A stretch of 64,000 nt of DNA. It comes from Synechococcus sp. C9. Lineage in GTDB: Bacteria > Cyanobacteriota > Cyanobacteriia > Gloeomargaritales > Gloeomargaritaceae. Where the stretch lies: positions 2,740,501 through 2,804,500 of the forward strand of contig NZ_JALAAD010000001.1 of NCBI RefSeq assembly GCF_022984075.1, given 5' to 3'. Shown here piece by piece: positions 29,524 through 37,632 of this stretch. The position numbers and the translations under genes are program-made. The notes below the pieces were generated by a model. It was given only the letters and a program-made list of their open reading frames with translations, was not told the origin of the DNA and ran no database searches. How positions within the stretch are numbered: position 1 is the stretch's first letter; each line of letters begins with the position of its first letter.

Positions 29524-29927
29524 CAGGATTTTTGCCCCCCGGAATGATTGTCCGTTGGCGGGTATAAATGATGCACCACATACCCCTCCGGTTCTTGATA
29601 ATTCAACACAATCGTTTTCGGCGTAAAGGTAATTAAAAATGTATCCAAAAAAATCAACCCCGGGGTGCGGTTGGGAGCCACTGGGTGTACCTGAATTTTC
29701 TCCTGGGTATGGGGGGTAACCATCATTTCCACCGCTTCCCGATAAGCCTGGGGAATCGCCCGTAGCATCTGCCCCAACCCCCGCCCCAACTCTGTCCAAC
29801 TCCGCCGCACCCGCATCCCCCCCGGCAGGAGCACCGCCACCAGCAAGCCCACCAGCAGATTTACCCCCGTAAAATTCGCTGTCAGCAGGAGCCACAGAAT
29901 CAATCGCAGGAGAATCGTCCCTACCAT
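29523..29927 (-). CDS. mnhE: Mrp-type Na+/H+ antiporter subunit E
   Basis: A 134-residue protein starting MVGTILLRLILWLLLTANFT. Two N-terminal membrane helices are followed by a soluble domain with TFLITFTPKTIVLNYQEPEG and VVHHLYP, the usual MnhE pattern (TPGT-x-x-x-D-L). It overlaps the mnhD 3' end by seven bases. The C-terminal NHSGGQKS is unremarkable. Confidence 0.85.
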   Translation of the reverse strand: MVGTILLRLILWLLLTANFTGVNLLVGLLVAVLLPGGMRVRRSWTELGRGLGQMLRAIPQAYREAVEMMVTPHTQEKIQVHPVAPNRTPGLIFLDTFLITFTPKTIVLNYQEPEGYVVHHLYPPTDNHSGGQKS

Positions 29928-31354
29928 ACCCACACCAACCCAAACAGCACCACCAAACCCACGCTCATCAACCCCAATATCTGCTCCACCTGTTCCCAGC
30001 CCCGGGGCAAAGCCACCTGCACCCGCCGCACTACCCCCCAATATAACCCCCATCCGCAGGCGATGATCACCAAAGGTTTCAGGATATTCTCCCAGGTAAA
30101 CGCCTCGTAATACACCCCATTCGCCACCAACAAGCCCCCCAACAACACCCCCATCGCCCCCCAAAACCCCGGCGTTAATGGCACAGTCAGCGGTTGCCAA
30201 GCCAGAAACAACGCCCCCGCATAGATCGTCGCCGTCCCCACCGCCGCCCCCGTCATCCCCCACACCTGCCAAGGCAAAAGATTCTTCATCGTCAGCACCT
30301 TTGCCCCAAACCCCGCCAACAGAGGAAACCCGGAGATGGAAAAACACGCCAACGCCCAAGGGATGCCCAAGGTGCGGGGAATCCCCTGCTGTTGCAACAC
30401 CCCCAGATTCCGGCTTGGTAACTGCCCCGCCAGGAGAAACAACGCCCCCTTCACCAACCCATGCGCCAGGGCATAAAACCCCCCCACCTCCGGCGCCGCC
30501 AAAATAAACCCCACCTGGGACGTGGTACTCCACGCCAGCACCCGCTTCACATCCCGCTCAAACATCCCACACCCCACCCCCAGCAATGCCGTGCCCACCC
30601 CCAGCAACCGCACCACCGGCTCCACCTGCGGCACCAGCAACGCACAGCGGATCAGGGCTAACACCGCCGCCTTCACCACCACCCCCGACAGCAGAGCCGA
30701 CACCGGTGCCTCCGCCGTAGCATGGGTCATGGGCAACCACAACCCCAACGGAAACACCCCCCCCTTGACCAGCAACCCCAGCAACAGCAACGCCGCCGCC
30801 TCCGGGGGTGCCTCCCCCAACCCCACAAAATCAAACGAATGGTGCGATTCATACACCAACACCGCCCCCACCAAATAAAACAACATCGCCACATTACTCA
30901 CCAACAAATACCGCAACCCCACCCAAATCACCCGCTCATTGCCTGGGTAAGTGACCAGCAAAAACGCCGCAATGCCCAATACTTCCAACGCCACATATAA
31001 ACTGATCCAATCCGTGCTGGCAAACGCCACATTCACACTGCCATGCACCATCAAAACTTGGGCGAAAAAAAACGGGGTTTTATCACTCTCCCAAAGGGTA
31101 AATATCACCGCAATCGTGACCAGGGCATTGGTAATAATAAAAAAACTGGTCAAGTCATCCAAAAATAAACCCACCCCAAAACTATCCAGCAAACGCAAGC
31201 GCACCGGTTCCAATCGCACCGCCAAAGTCAAGCCATACCCCAAGGAAAAAAAGCCCTGCACCAAAGCCAAAGACCGGGTTAATTGGGGCAATAAATAGAT
31301 GATAAATCCCAGGCAAAAAGCACTGGCGAGCCACACAATGGTTAGGGTATTCAT
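29921..31354 (-). CDS. mnhD: Mrp-type Na+/H+ antiporter subunit D (proton-translocating)
   Basis: A 477-residue polytopic protein related to complex I NuoL/M/N. The key helix-5 glutamate lies in DWISLYVALEVLGIAAFLLV, and the helix-7 region with lysine and histidine is LLVKGGVFPLGLWLPMTHAT followed by AEAPVSALLSG. A second lysine-bearing half follows (DVKRVLAWSTTSQVGFILAA). It is the only large antiporter subunit in the cluster. Its ATG overlaps the mnhC stop by four bases. Confidence 0.9.
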   Translation of the reverse strand: MNTLTIVWLASAFCLGFIIYLLPQLTRSLALVQGFFSLGYGLTLAVRLEPVRLRLLDSFGVGLFLDDLTSFFIITNALVTIAVIFTLWESDKTPFFFAQVLMVHGSVNVAFASTDWISLYVALEVLGIAAFLLVTYPGNERVIWVGLRYLLVSNVAMLFYLVGAVLVYESHHSFDFVGLGEAPPEAAALLLLGLLVKGGVFPLGLWLPMTHATAEAPVSALLSGVVVKAAVLALIRCALLVPQVEPVVRLLGVGTALLGVGCGMFERDVKRVLAWSTTSQVGFILAAPEVGGFYALAHGLVKGALFLLAGQLPSRNLGVLQQQGIPRTLGIPWALACFSISGFPLLAGFGAKVLTMKNLLPWQVWGMTGAAVGTATIYAGALFLAWQPLTVPLTPGFWGAMGVLLGGLLVANGVYYEAFTWENILKPLVIIACGWGLYWGVVRRVQVALPRGWEQVEQILGLMSVGLVVLFGLVWVW

Positions 31355-31689
31355 CGGGAATTTTTTAACTCAATATCACGAACATCCAACGTGGGATAGG
31401 AACGGGACAACTTCATCACCCCCACCAACATCAACGCCTGAATGGATAAGCCAATCACAATCGCCGTTAAAATCACCGCCTGGGGCACCGGGTCAGCATA
31501 ATCCACCTGCCGTTGCGGGATCAAAATCGGCGTGAACACCCCTTTGCGTGCCGCCGACAACACATAATAGGCAATCACCCCCGTACTCATCACATCCATG
31601 GCAATTACTTTCATAATCAGATTCCGTTTGTATAGTAAGCCTAAAAAACCCACCAAGACCGTAGCAAATACACAGATTTCTAAAACCAT
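31351..31689 (-). CDS. mnhC: Mrp-type Na+/H+ antiporter subunit C
   Basis: A protein of about 112 residues related to NuoK, with three membrane helices: MVLEICVFATVLVGFLGLLY, VMSTGVIAYYVLSAA and AVILTAIVIGLSIQALMLVG. TAIVIGLSIQA keeps the conserved VIG-x-x-x-x-A/S pattern. ATG 31689 is preferred over 31716. It is the first intact gene of the Mrp operon and follows the SulP-STAS stump by about 45 bp. Confidence 0.85.
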   Translation of the reverse strand: MVLEICVFATVLVGFLGLLYKRNLIMKVIAMDVMSTGVIAYYVLSAARKGVFTPILIPQRQVDYADPVPQAVILTAIVIGLSIQALMLVGVMKLSRSYPTLDVRDIELKNSR

Positions 31690-31733
31690 TATGACCCCCT
31701 CAAATCCAGAAATCAATGCAAAAATAAATACCC

Positions 31734-32228
31734 CTAGGAATGGAGAACTTTCTCCCCACTTCCCACCAAGGAATGGGATACGGGTATATTCAACTCCACC
31801 AAGGCTTTCGCCAGTGCCAAACGGCGTTCACTCACCAAATGATCCAGGGGTAAACGGTCTAACACCCCGAATTTTTGCAGGCGATTGTGGGTACTTCCCG
31901 CCGCCCCCACAATATACACCACCCGCCCCTGTTCTAAGGCTTCTAAAACCATATTTTCAATCGCCAAACAAGCCGTCACCCCCAACATGGGCACATCGGT
32001 TAAATCCAAAATAATTGCCCCGACATTTCCCATAGCGCTGTGTTCCCGGGCAATCGCTTTCGCCACCCCAAAAATCATCGGTCCACTCAGATAAAACAGC
32101 AACACTTGCCCATTGGCTTGATTGAGTAATTTTTTTTCTTCATCACTCAAATCAATCGCATCATCCGCATCAGTAATCGTTTTGACCTCCTGGGATTGCA
32201 AGGCTGACAACCGTTCAAAAGTGCACAA
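31734..32228 (-). pseudogene. STAS-domain stump of a SulP/BicA-type anion transporter
   Basis: About 164 codons encode only the cytoplasmic C-terminal part of a SulP transporter. It begins with the linker FERLSALQSQEVKTITDADD, then the STAS domain proper, with VLLFYLSGPMIFGVAKAIAR, NVGAIILDLTDVPMLGVTAC and YIVGAAGSTHNRLQKFG. The ten or more membrane helices are absent. The homologous sequence begins within about seven bases of the pilA stop, there is no ATG and no ribosome-binding site, only a TTG at 32228. BicA-like bicarbonate transporters are often neighbours of Na+/H+ antiporters, which fits the Mrp genes downstream. It could survive as a free STAS protein, but a relic is more likely. Confidence 0.7.
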
Positions 32229-32234
32229 TCAGAA

Positions 32235-32819
32235 CTATGTACCAGTCCGGAAGTTAACGCTACCCTCGGCACAAACTACTTGGACATCACCATCTTCGGT
32301 CAAACTCACATCAGGAGCATCTAACTTGTCGGTTCCCGGATAGATAGCTTCGCAGAGACCATCCGGCATATCCACAGCAACCTCGGTTATGTCACCATTG
32401 GCAGTTTCGATAGTGATGATTTTATTGGTCACAACAACTACCCGGGCAGCATAGCCCTTCAAATCTTGGCTACGGCTCGTACCGAAGCCATCGACATTGA
32501 GAGCAGCCCCACCACCGGTTTGTTCATAGTCGTAATTCTTGGTTTGAGTCTCCAAGCCTAGACTAAGAGATGCCCAATCAGTAGAAAAGGCATTGTTGTC
32601 TGTGCGGAAGGCCTTTTGTGCCTTAGCCCAAGAACCTAAGGTACTACGAGCTTCGGACTGTTTGGCCTTGGCGGTCTGAGCCAGGAAGGAGGGCAGGGCA
32701 ATCGCGGCCAGGATACCGATGATCACGACCACCACCAGCAGTTCCACCAGGGTGAAACCTTTGCTGTCGTTTTTCTTCGCCAAGTGCTGGAGCAGTTTTA
32801 CCTTCAAGTTAGCGGCCAT
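32235..32819 (-). CDS. pilA: Type IV pilin (major pilin-like, PilA)
   Basis: A 194-residue prepilin. A 21-residue positively charged leader ends in KG before F, the prepilin peptidase site (G/FTLVE), followed by the hydrophobic N-helix LLVVVVIIGILAAIALPSFL. The globular part holds two cysteines (DGLCEAIYPG and VQVVCAEG) that could form the C-terminal disulfide loop. TAGGAGTACATCC precedes the ATG. Type IV pili serve twitching, phototaxis and DNA uptake. The stop abuts the SulP stump. Confidence 0.9.
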   Translation of the reverse strand: MAANLKVKLLQHLAKKNDSKGFTLVELLVVVVIIGILAAIALPSFLAQTAKAKQSEARSTLGSWAKAQKAFRTDNNAFSTDWASLSLGLETQTKNYDYEQTGGGAALNVDGFGTSRSQDLKGYAARVVVVTNKIITIETANGDITEVAVDMPDGLCEAIYPGTDKLDAPDVSLTEDGDVQVVCAEGSVNFRTGT

Positions 32820-32959
32820 GGATGTACTCCTAAGAAAGTAATGGATGAATTGGGGTTTATTTACCCCATCGCTAAGTTACCCAGGGCATTCAGCGGATCG
32901 ATCAGGGAAATTGATTATTTTTTCTTATCAGTGGTGCTTTACCCCCGCCGCCTCTTTGC

Positions 32960-33000
32960 CCTCACCCCCAGCCCCTCTCCCAGGACGGGCGAGGGGAGAG
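32960..33000 (+). repeat. Common cyanobacterial palindromic intergenic repeat
   Basis: CTCACCCCCAGCCCCTCTCC followed by CAGGACGGGCGAGGGG can fold with a CCCCTC/GAGGGG stem. Partial matches occur at 27744 and 39812. Repeats of this wording are widespread between genes in cyanobacteria. It may end transcripts on either side. Confidence 0.45.
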
Positions 33001-33009
33001 AAAATCCAC

Positions 33010-33408
33010 TCAGTTCATATCGTCAATGTGGGCACTGATGCCACTGCCCAGCACCTGAATGAGTAAATCCAGGGTTTCCTGCGAGCAGGGGATGTGGGCA
33101 TTGCTCTCCATCCGCATTTGTCCCAGTTGCAGATGCAGACCCCGCACCACCTGTTCACATTCCTGCGCCTGATGTTTGCTCCAGGATTCCCAATGGCTGA
33201 GCAGGTCGTAGATAAAGGCCATCCGGGTCACGGTGGAATCATCCATCTCTAACCCCTGGTACCACAGGGCACTGATCACCCGCATCAACGCCCGGGCATC
33301 CTCGCCGGTGTGGATCAAACTGCCGAGTTCCAAAATGGGGCGGGTTCCCGTTCCCCAGGTTTGGCAGGCTTCCCGAAAATTGGTCACGTTCATCGCCTCA
33401 TGTCCCAT
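33010..33408 (-). CDS. Hypothetical protein (132 aa)
   Basis: I do not recognise this family. The product is soluble and mostly helical, with no signal peptide. Visible features are a conserved-looking N-terminus FREACQTWGTGTRPILELG, a central EDARALMRVISALWYQGLE and three cysteines. A start at 33393 (MNVTNFREA) is also possible. It is divergent from ndhN (75 bp apart) and upstream of pilA with a 190-bp gap. Confidence 0.6.
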   Translation of the reverse strand: MGHEAMNVTNFREACQTWGTGTRPILELGSLIHTGEDARALMRVISALWYQGLEMDDSTVTRMAFIYDLLSHWESWSKHQAQECEQVVRGLHLQLGQMRMESNAHIPCSQETLDLLIQVLGSGISAHIDDMN

Positions 33409-33482
33409 TCCTAAGGTTACTTTACCCTGATGGGGGAAAAACTCTGTTACAGTTTTAAGCAGTTGCCCGTCCAGGTATCGCT

Positions 33483-33950
33483 ATGGGACTTTTGGTAATT
33501 GGGAATGCGTTTGAACAGGATTTAGCCACCCAAGGGGCGTTGGCGGTTTGGGTGCCGCCGGAAGGGGGGCATGAGGGACGGTATCAGCGGCGGCTCAAGG
33601 GGGCAGGCTATCGCACCCTCCACATGACGGCCCGGGGGATGGGGGATTTGGAAGCCTTTTTGACCCGGTTTCATGGGGTGCGGCCGGCGCATTTGGGAAA
33701 AGCCCTGGCCCAAACGGCGGCGGTGGGGGATGTGTATTATTTCCCGCCTTTATTGGATAATGCCCTGGCCGCTTTGCCCCCCCAGGCGAAGGGTTTAGTC
33801 CTCTGGTTAATCGAAGGTAAGGTGTTATCCCGGCAGGAATTGCGCTATCTGAGTTTGGTGCCGTCTTTGAACCCCCGCTGTAAGGTGGTGGTCGAGGTGG
33901 CGAGTGACCGGGAATTTCGCTGGCAGTCCCTCTCCCAATTTCTCGCTTGA
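33483..33950 (+). CDS. ndhN: NAD(P)H-quinone oxidoreductase (NDH-1) subunit N
   Basis: The 155-residue NdhN subunit, specific to the oxygenic photosynthesis type of complex I, on the membrane-facing side of the peripheral arm. Matches to the family: GALAVWVPPEGGHEGRYQRR, YRTLHMTARGMGDLEAFL, GVRPAHLGK, YFPPLLDNALAALPPQAKGL, VLWLIEGKVLS. The last codons overlap the start region of the following ABC ATPase by four bases. Confidence 0.9.
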   Translation: MGLLVIGNAFEQDLATQGALAVWVPPEGGHEGRYQRRLKGAGYRTLHMTARGMGDLEAFLTRFHGVRPAHLGKALAQTAAVGDVYYFPPLLDNALAALPPQAKGLVLWLIEGKVLSRQELRYLSLVPSLNPRCKVVVEVASDREFRWQSLSQFLA

Positions 33951-34630
33951 GGGTGGTTGATTCCGCCATTGTTTTGGAAGAGGTGGGGTTCGGTTGGTCG
34001 GAGGCACGACCGGCCTTGGTGTCCTGCAATTTGCGGGTACCCCAGGGGGCGTTTTGGATGCTCTTGGGGGCCAATGGCAGTGGTAAATCCACCCTGTTGA
34101 AACTGTTGGCGGGGTTGATCACGCCTACCCAGGGGCGGATTCGCTTGGCGGGGGCGGTGGGATTGGTCATGCAAAATCCCGACCATCAGGTGATCATGCC
34201 CAGCGTGGGGGCGGATGTGGCGTTTGGGTTGGCGGACGTACCCCCGCACCTCTGGCCCGAACGGGTGGAGCAAGCCCTGCGGTTGGTGGGGTTGTGGGAA
34301 TTGCACCAGCGACCGGTCTATGCCCTCAGTGGCGGTCAAAAGCAACGGTTGGCGATTGCGGGGTGTTTGGCCCGGCGGGTACCGATTTTGCTGTTGGATG
34401 AACCCACCGCCTTTTTGGACCCGGAACAGCAGTTGGAACTGGCGCAACAGGTACAGCATTTGGTGCGGACAACGGGCATTACCGCCCTGTGGGTCACCCA
34501 TCGCCTGGAGGAATTGGTCTATTGCGACCAAGCGGTACTTTTAGCCGAAGGACGCATTACCCAGCAGGGCACGGGGGCGCAACTACAGCAGTACATTCAC
34601 CAGCACCATCTGGATGCCCAGACCGCTTGA
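33947..34630 (+). CDS. ECF/CbiO-type ABC transporter ATP-binding protein
   Basis: A 227-residue ATPase. Walker A GANGSGKSTL, Q-loop VMQNPDHQVIMPSVGADVAFG with the NPD-x-Q form typical of energy-coupling-factor transporters, signature LSGGQKQRLAIAG, Walker B ILLLDEPTAFLD and the switch His in VTHRLEE. The start is TTG 33947 (overlapping ndhN) or GTG 33953. No permease or substrate-binding component is nearby, so the substrate (cobalt, nickel or a vitamin) cannot be told. It is translationally linked to ndhN and rsmG without functional logic. Confidence 0.85.
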   Translation: MRVVDSAIVLEEVGFGWSEARPALVSCNLRVPQGAFWMLLGANGSGKSTLLKLLAGLITPTQGRIRLAGAVGLVMQNPDHQVIMPSVGADVAFGLADVPPHLWPERVEQALRLVGLWELHQRPVYALSGGQKQRLAIAGCLARRVPILLLDEPTAFLDPEQQLELAQQVQHLVRTTGITALWVTHRLEELVYCDQAVLLAEGRITQQGTGAQLQQYIHQHHLDAQTA

Positions 34631-34638
34631 AATGAGAA

Positions 34639-35304
34639 ATGAAGCCCCTACCCAGTCCGCTTGACCCTTGGCCCGGGACGGAATCCCACCCAGACCCCCG
34701 CTGGCAGGCTCTTTACACCGCCATTTTACGGGGCAATGAGCAGATGAACCTCACCCGCATTACCACCCCGGCGGACTTTTGGGAAAAACATCTCTGGGAC
34801 AGTGCCCAAGGGATTCGCCCCTATTTAGGAAATAATGAACCCTGGCGGGTGATTGATGTGGGCACGGGGGCGGGGTTTCCGGGTTTAGTGGTGGGAATTT
34901 TGCACCCCCATTGGCAAGTAACTTTATTAGATGCTCGCCAGAAAAAAATCCGTTTTTCAGCCCAGGTGATTGCGGATTTGCGCTTAGATAATGTGACAAC
35001 TTTAACTGGGCGGGCGGAGGTACTGGGTTTGACTGCGCCCCATCACCAAAACTATGATTTAGTCCTCCTACGGGCGGTGGCACCTGCCCCCGAAGCGTTG
35101 AGTTATGGCACCCCCTTTCTCAAACCCGGCGGGCATTTGGTGCTGTACCAAGGGCATTGGACACCGGCGCAAACCGAGGCATTGAACCCCCAAAAATACC
35201 GGCTCAAATTAACGCAAATGGATGCCCAAACCACCCCGCTCACCGAAGGGGTACGCCATTATCTCCACTTCCTGGGGAACTTCCCGGCGACGGCTGATTC
35301 ATAA
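34639..35304 (+). CDS. rsmG: 16S rRNA (guanine527-N7)-methyltransferase
   Basis: A 221-residue SAM-dependent RNA methyltransferase (GidB). The SAM site reads VIDVGTGAGFPGLVVGI, an N-terminal NEQMNLTRIT precedes it, HLWDSAQG is the family's substrate-side motif, and LLDARQKKIRFSAQVI binds ribose. The ATG is nine bases after the ABC ATPase stop. The length is near the usual 210-240. Confidence 0.93.
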   Translation: MKPLPSPLDPWPGTESHPDPRWQALYTAILRGNEQMNLTRITTPADFWEKHLWDSAQGIRPYLGNNEPWRVIDVGTGAGFPGLVVGILHPHWQVTLLDARQKKIRFSAQVIADLRLDNVTTLTGRAEVLGLTAPHHQNYDLVLLRAVAPAPEALSYGTPFLKPGGHLVLYQGHWTPAQTEALNPQKYRLKLTQMDAQTTPLTEGVRHYLHFLGNFPATADS

Positions 35305-35330
35305 TGGGAGTAATCTTGCCGGAGGTGAAT

Positions 35331-35690
35331 ATGCGTGCGTTTGCCCTAGCCGTTTTTCTGGTGGCGGTCGCTGTCCCGACCCTGCCGACCCTTGCCCAGG
35401 CGAACCGTTTTGAAAGCATTGCCAACCTGAAGCGGGCCCAAAACCAAGCCCGTTTTGCCGGAGAACGAGCCAATGGGGGCATCAACGTCTATCGCACGGA
35501 ACCCGCCATGCACCAAACCGTCGGCACCCTGGGGGAAGCCCGCTATGAAGATGTGGGGGATGCCTGGATTTTCACCTTCCGGGGTGGCTCGCCCGAGGAA
35601 ACCGCCGCCGGTCGTTATTCCATTCGGACAGTGGTGCGGGTGGACAAAGGCACCTTCAAAACCACCATTCTCAGTAACGAACGGATTTAG
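35331..35690 (+). CDS. Secreted hypothetical protein (119 aa)
   Basis: GGAGGTG before ATG 35331 fixes the start. The N-terminus MRAFALAVFLVAVAVPTLPT followed by LAQA is a clear signal peptide with a signal peptidase I site after AQA. The mature part has about 95 residues with no cysteines. I do not recognise the family. It is 26 bp after rsmG. Confidence 0.6.
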   Translation: MRAFALAVFLVAVAVPTLPTLAQANRFESIANLKRAQNQARFAGERANGGINVYRTEPAMHQTVGTLGEARYEDVGDAWIFTFRGGSPEETAAGRYSIRTVVRVDKGTFKTTILSNERI

Positions 35691-35718
35691 TACCAATTAA
35701 CCGGACAAGGGGGTAGGC

Positions 35719-36600
35719 ATGAAAAAAACCGGGTTAGCCATCTTAGCGGCGTTGACCCTGTGGTTGACAACAGTGCCTGCCCAGGCGGGCGACCCGTTTC
35801 GGCGGAAACCACCCCGACCGATTGACAGCCAGACCGAACAGGTGTTTGAGCAGGTATTTATCTATGGCAACTACCCCCAAGCCCGCAATACCCTGACGGA
35901 ATTATTAACCAAAAACCCCACAGAACCGCTGGTGTATGCCCTAGCCGCCTCGATGGCGTACTTAGACGGGGATTTGACCACGATGGGGCAGTTTGCCGCC
36001 CAGACCATGAAAACCGCTGAAGCCCTGCAGGCTACTGACCCACTGCGGGGGCATTTGTATGTGGGGGTGGCGCATTTTTTGGAAGGGGGGGTGATTGCTA
36101 CGGAAAACCGCAAAAATTTACTGCCCGTGGTGCCCCAACTATTGGACAAGGTGCGGGTGGCGTTGGAGTCCTTTGATAAGGCGGCTTTGGTCAATCCCAA
36201 CGACCCGGAGTTGAATTTAATTCGGGGATTTGCAGATTTACTCCTGGCGGTCAACATCCCCTTTAGCAATGTGGGAGATGCGGTGAATCGCCTGCAAAAT
36301 TCCGGTGCCCCGCCCTACTTGGTGCATCGGGGTTTAGCCTTAGCCTATCGGGATTTGAAACAGTTTCCCGAAGCTCTAGCGGCAGTGGACAAAGCCCTGG
36401 AAGCCGCCCCCAACCACCCGGAATTGCATTACCTCAAGGCGCAAATTTTAGTAGGGCAACAAAACTACATCGAAGGGGTGAAATGGTTTGACCAATCCCT
36501 GGCGATGGAAGCCCAATTACCCCCAGCGTTGGTGCGGCAAATCCGGCGGGAACGGGAACGGGCACAGCGGCGGGTGATGGCTACTGGTAGTGAAAAGTAA
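35719..36600 (+). CDS. Secreted TPR-repeat protein
   Basis: A 293-residue protein with a signal peptide (MKKTGLAILAALTLWLTTVP, cleavage after QAG or QA). At least three TPR-like units are visible: one near NYPQARNTLTELLTKNPTEP, and two towards the C-terminus around GLALAYRDLKQFPEALAAVD and YLKAQILVGQQNYIEGVKWF. It resembles Sll0314-type periplasmic proteins of cyanobacteria, function unknown. It is probably cotranscribed with the small secreted protein 28 bp upstream. Confidence 0.75.
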   Translation: MKKTGLAILAALTLWLTTVPAQAGDPFRRKPPRPIDSQTEQVFEQVFIYGNYPQARNTLTELLTKNPTEPLVYALAASMAYLDGDLTTMGQFAAQTMKTAEALQATDPLRGHLYVGVAHFLEGGVIATENRKNLLPVVPQLLDKVRVALESFDKAALVNPNDPELNLIRGFADLLLAVNIPFSNVGDAVNRLQNSGAPPYLVHRGLALAYRDLKQFPEALAAVDKALEAAPNHPELHYLKAQILVGQQNYIEGVKWFDQSLAMEAQLPPALVRQIRRERERAQRRVMATGSEK

Positions 36601-36673
36601 AACCACATCCCATCAAAACGAATCAAACTGCGTTCCGGGAAATCGCATTTTTATTTAACCTGGGGATGGGGTA

Positions 36674-36747
36674 CGGGACTGGCCGGAATTGAACCGGCGG
36701 CCTGTCACTTAGGAGGCGACCGCTCTATCCTGCTGAGCTACAGCCCC
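36674..36747 (-). tRNA. tRNA-Arg (anticodon CCU)
   Basis: A cloverleaf folds on the minus strand: acceptor GGGGCTG with CAGTCCC (one G-T pair), D-arm GCTC/GAGC, anticodon arm GTCGC-CTCCTAA-GTGAC giving anticodon CCU, and T-arm GCCGG-TTCAATT-CCGGC. The discriminator base is G, and CCA is not encoded. It reads the rare arginine codon AGG. Tandem family-1 repeats follow 44 bp from its 5' end. Confidence 0.93.
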
Positions 36748-36790
36748 AAACAATTCCTGATTCTAACCCCCAGTGCCCACATCCAGCCAC

Positions 36791-37001
36791 ATAGCAATTC
36801 GAGATGATCCATGTGAAAATAAATTCTCTGAAATTTCCTGAGAACCAAAACGGGGCGGTGCCCTGCGACCCCAGATTTTTTAAGTGTATGGCAATCGCAC
36901 CTGATGAAGGTTAGCTTGCGTGCTGTAGGCATATAAAAATTCCTGAGAACCAAAACGGGGCGATGCCCTGCGACCCCGATTCTCATTTAGGATTGCTGTA
37001 G
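36791..37001 (-). repeat. Two tandem diverged family-1 repeats
   Basis: Two reversed copies lie back to back. Each has CCTGAGAACCAAAACGGGGC and CCTGCGACCCC; the second ends TTTAGGATTGCTGTAG. The second carries the long-form segment TTAGCTTGCGTGCTGTAGGC. They separate tRNA-Arg from the lipoprotein gene. Confidence 0.6.
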
Positions 37002-37046
37002 TTAATCGCTGTTACAATCAAGTCATTCCATTGTACTGGTACATCT

Positions 37047-37586
37047 ATGAAATCCTGGTGGTGGGGTATCGGCGCAGGGCTGGTGGTCAGTGGTTGTCAA
37101 CTGGGCACTCGTTGGCAAACCCTAGAGGGAGATGGGTTTCAGGTGAATTTTCCCGGTACGCCCCAGCAGGAACAACGCACCCTGGAAACCGGCGTGGGGG
37201 AGGTGGTAACCCAAGCCTGGGGAGTGAACCGCCCCAAGGGTTCCTATGCGGTGGTATTTAGCCAGTATGACCAGCCGGTGGCTCGCTTAGCCAATTCCCC
37301 CCTGGTGTGGGAGCAACTCAAAGCCCAGGCGCAACAACGGGTACAGGGGCAGGTGACCCAAGAACGCCAAGTCACCCTCAATCGCCATCCGGGGCGGGAA
37401 ATGACCGTGACCATCCCCCCAGAACGCTTGACCGGCGGTGGTGTCGCCAAGGTGCGGTTTTATTTTGTCGGTCAGCGAGTTTATGGACTGTACGCCATCG
37501 TGCCCCAGGAGCAAGAGGCAGATTTGGCACAATTTTTCGATTCCTTTCAAGTGATAGAAAATCCCACCCCTCCTCCGGCAAATTGA
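37047..37586 (+). CDS. Putative lipoprotein (179 aa)
   Basis: The N-terminus MKSWWWGIGAGLVVSGC ends in a lipobox (VVSGC), predicting lipidation at Cys17. The mature domain starts with LEGDGFQVNFPGTPQQEQRT and ends with RVYGLYAIVPQEQEADLAQF; its alternating pattern resembles PsbP-like or MOG1-like folds, but I cannot assign a family. A nearby TTG-started frame (37633) follows on the same strand. Confidence 0.65.
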   Translation: MKSWWWGIGAGLVVSGCQLGTRWQTLEGDGFQVNFPGTPQQEQRTLETGVGEVVTQAWGVNRPKGSYAVVFSQYDQPVARLANSPLVWEQLKAQAQQRVQGQVTQERQVTLNRHPGREMTVTIPPERLTGGGVAKVRFYFVGQRVYGLYAIVPQEQEADLAQFFDSFQVIENPTPPPAN

Positions 37587-37632
37587 ACTACATTAGGAAT
37601 CAGGGCAAACCCACTTGAGGAATGGTCAACCC

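Noticed and set aside
29523-30533. 336-codon frame ending as MnhE
   Set aside because: Only the last 134 codons from ATG 29927 are real; the upstream part is a Gly-rich out-of-frame reading of mnhD.
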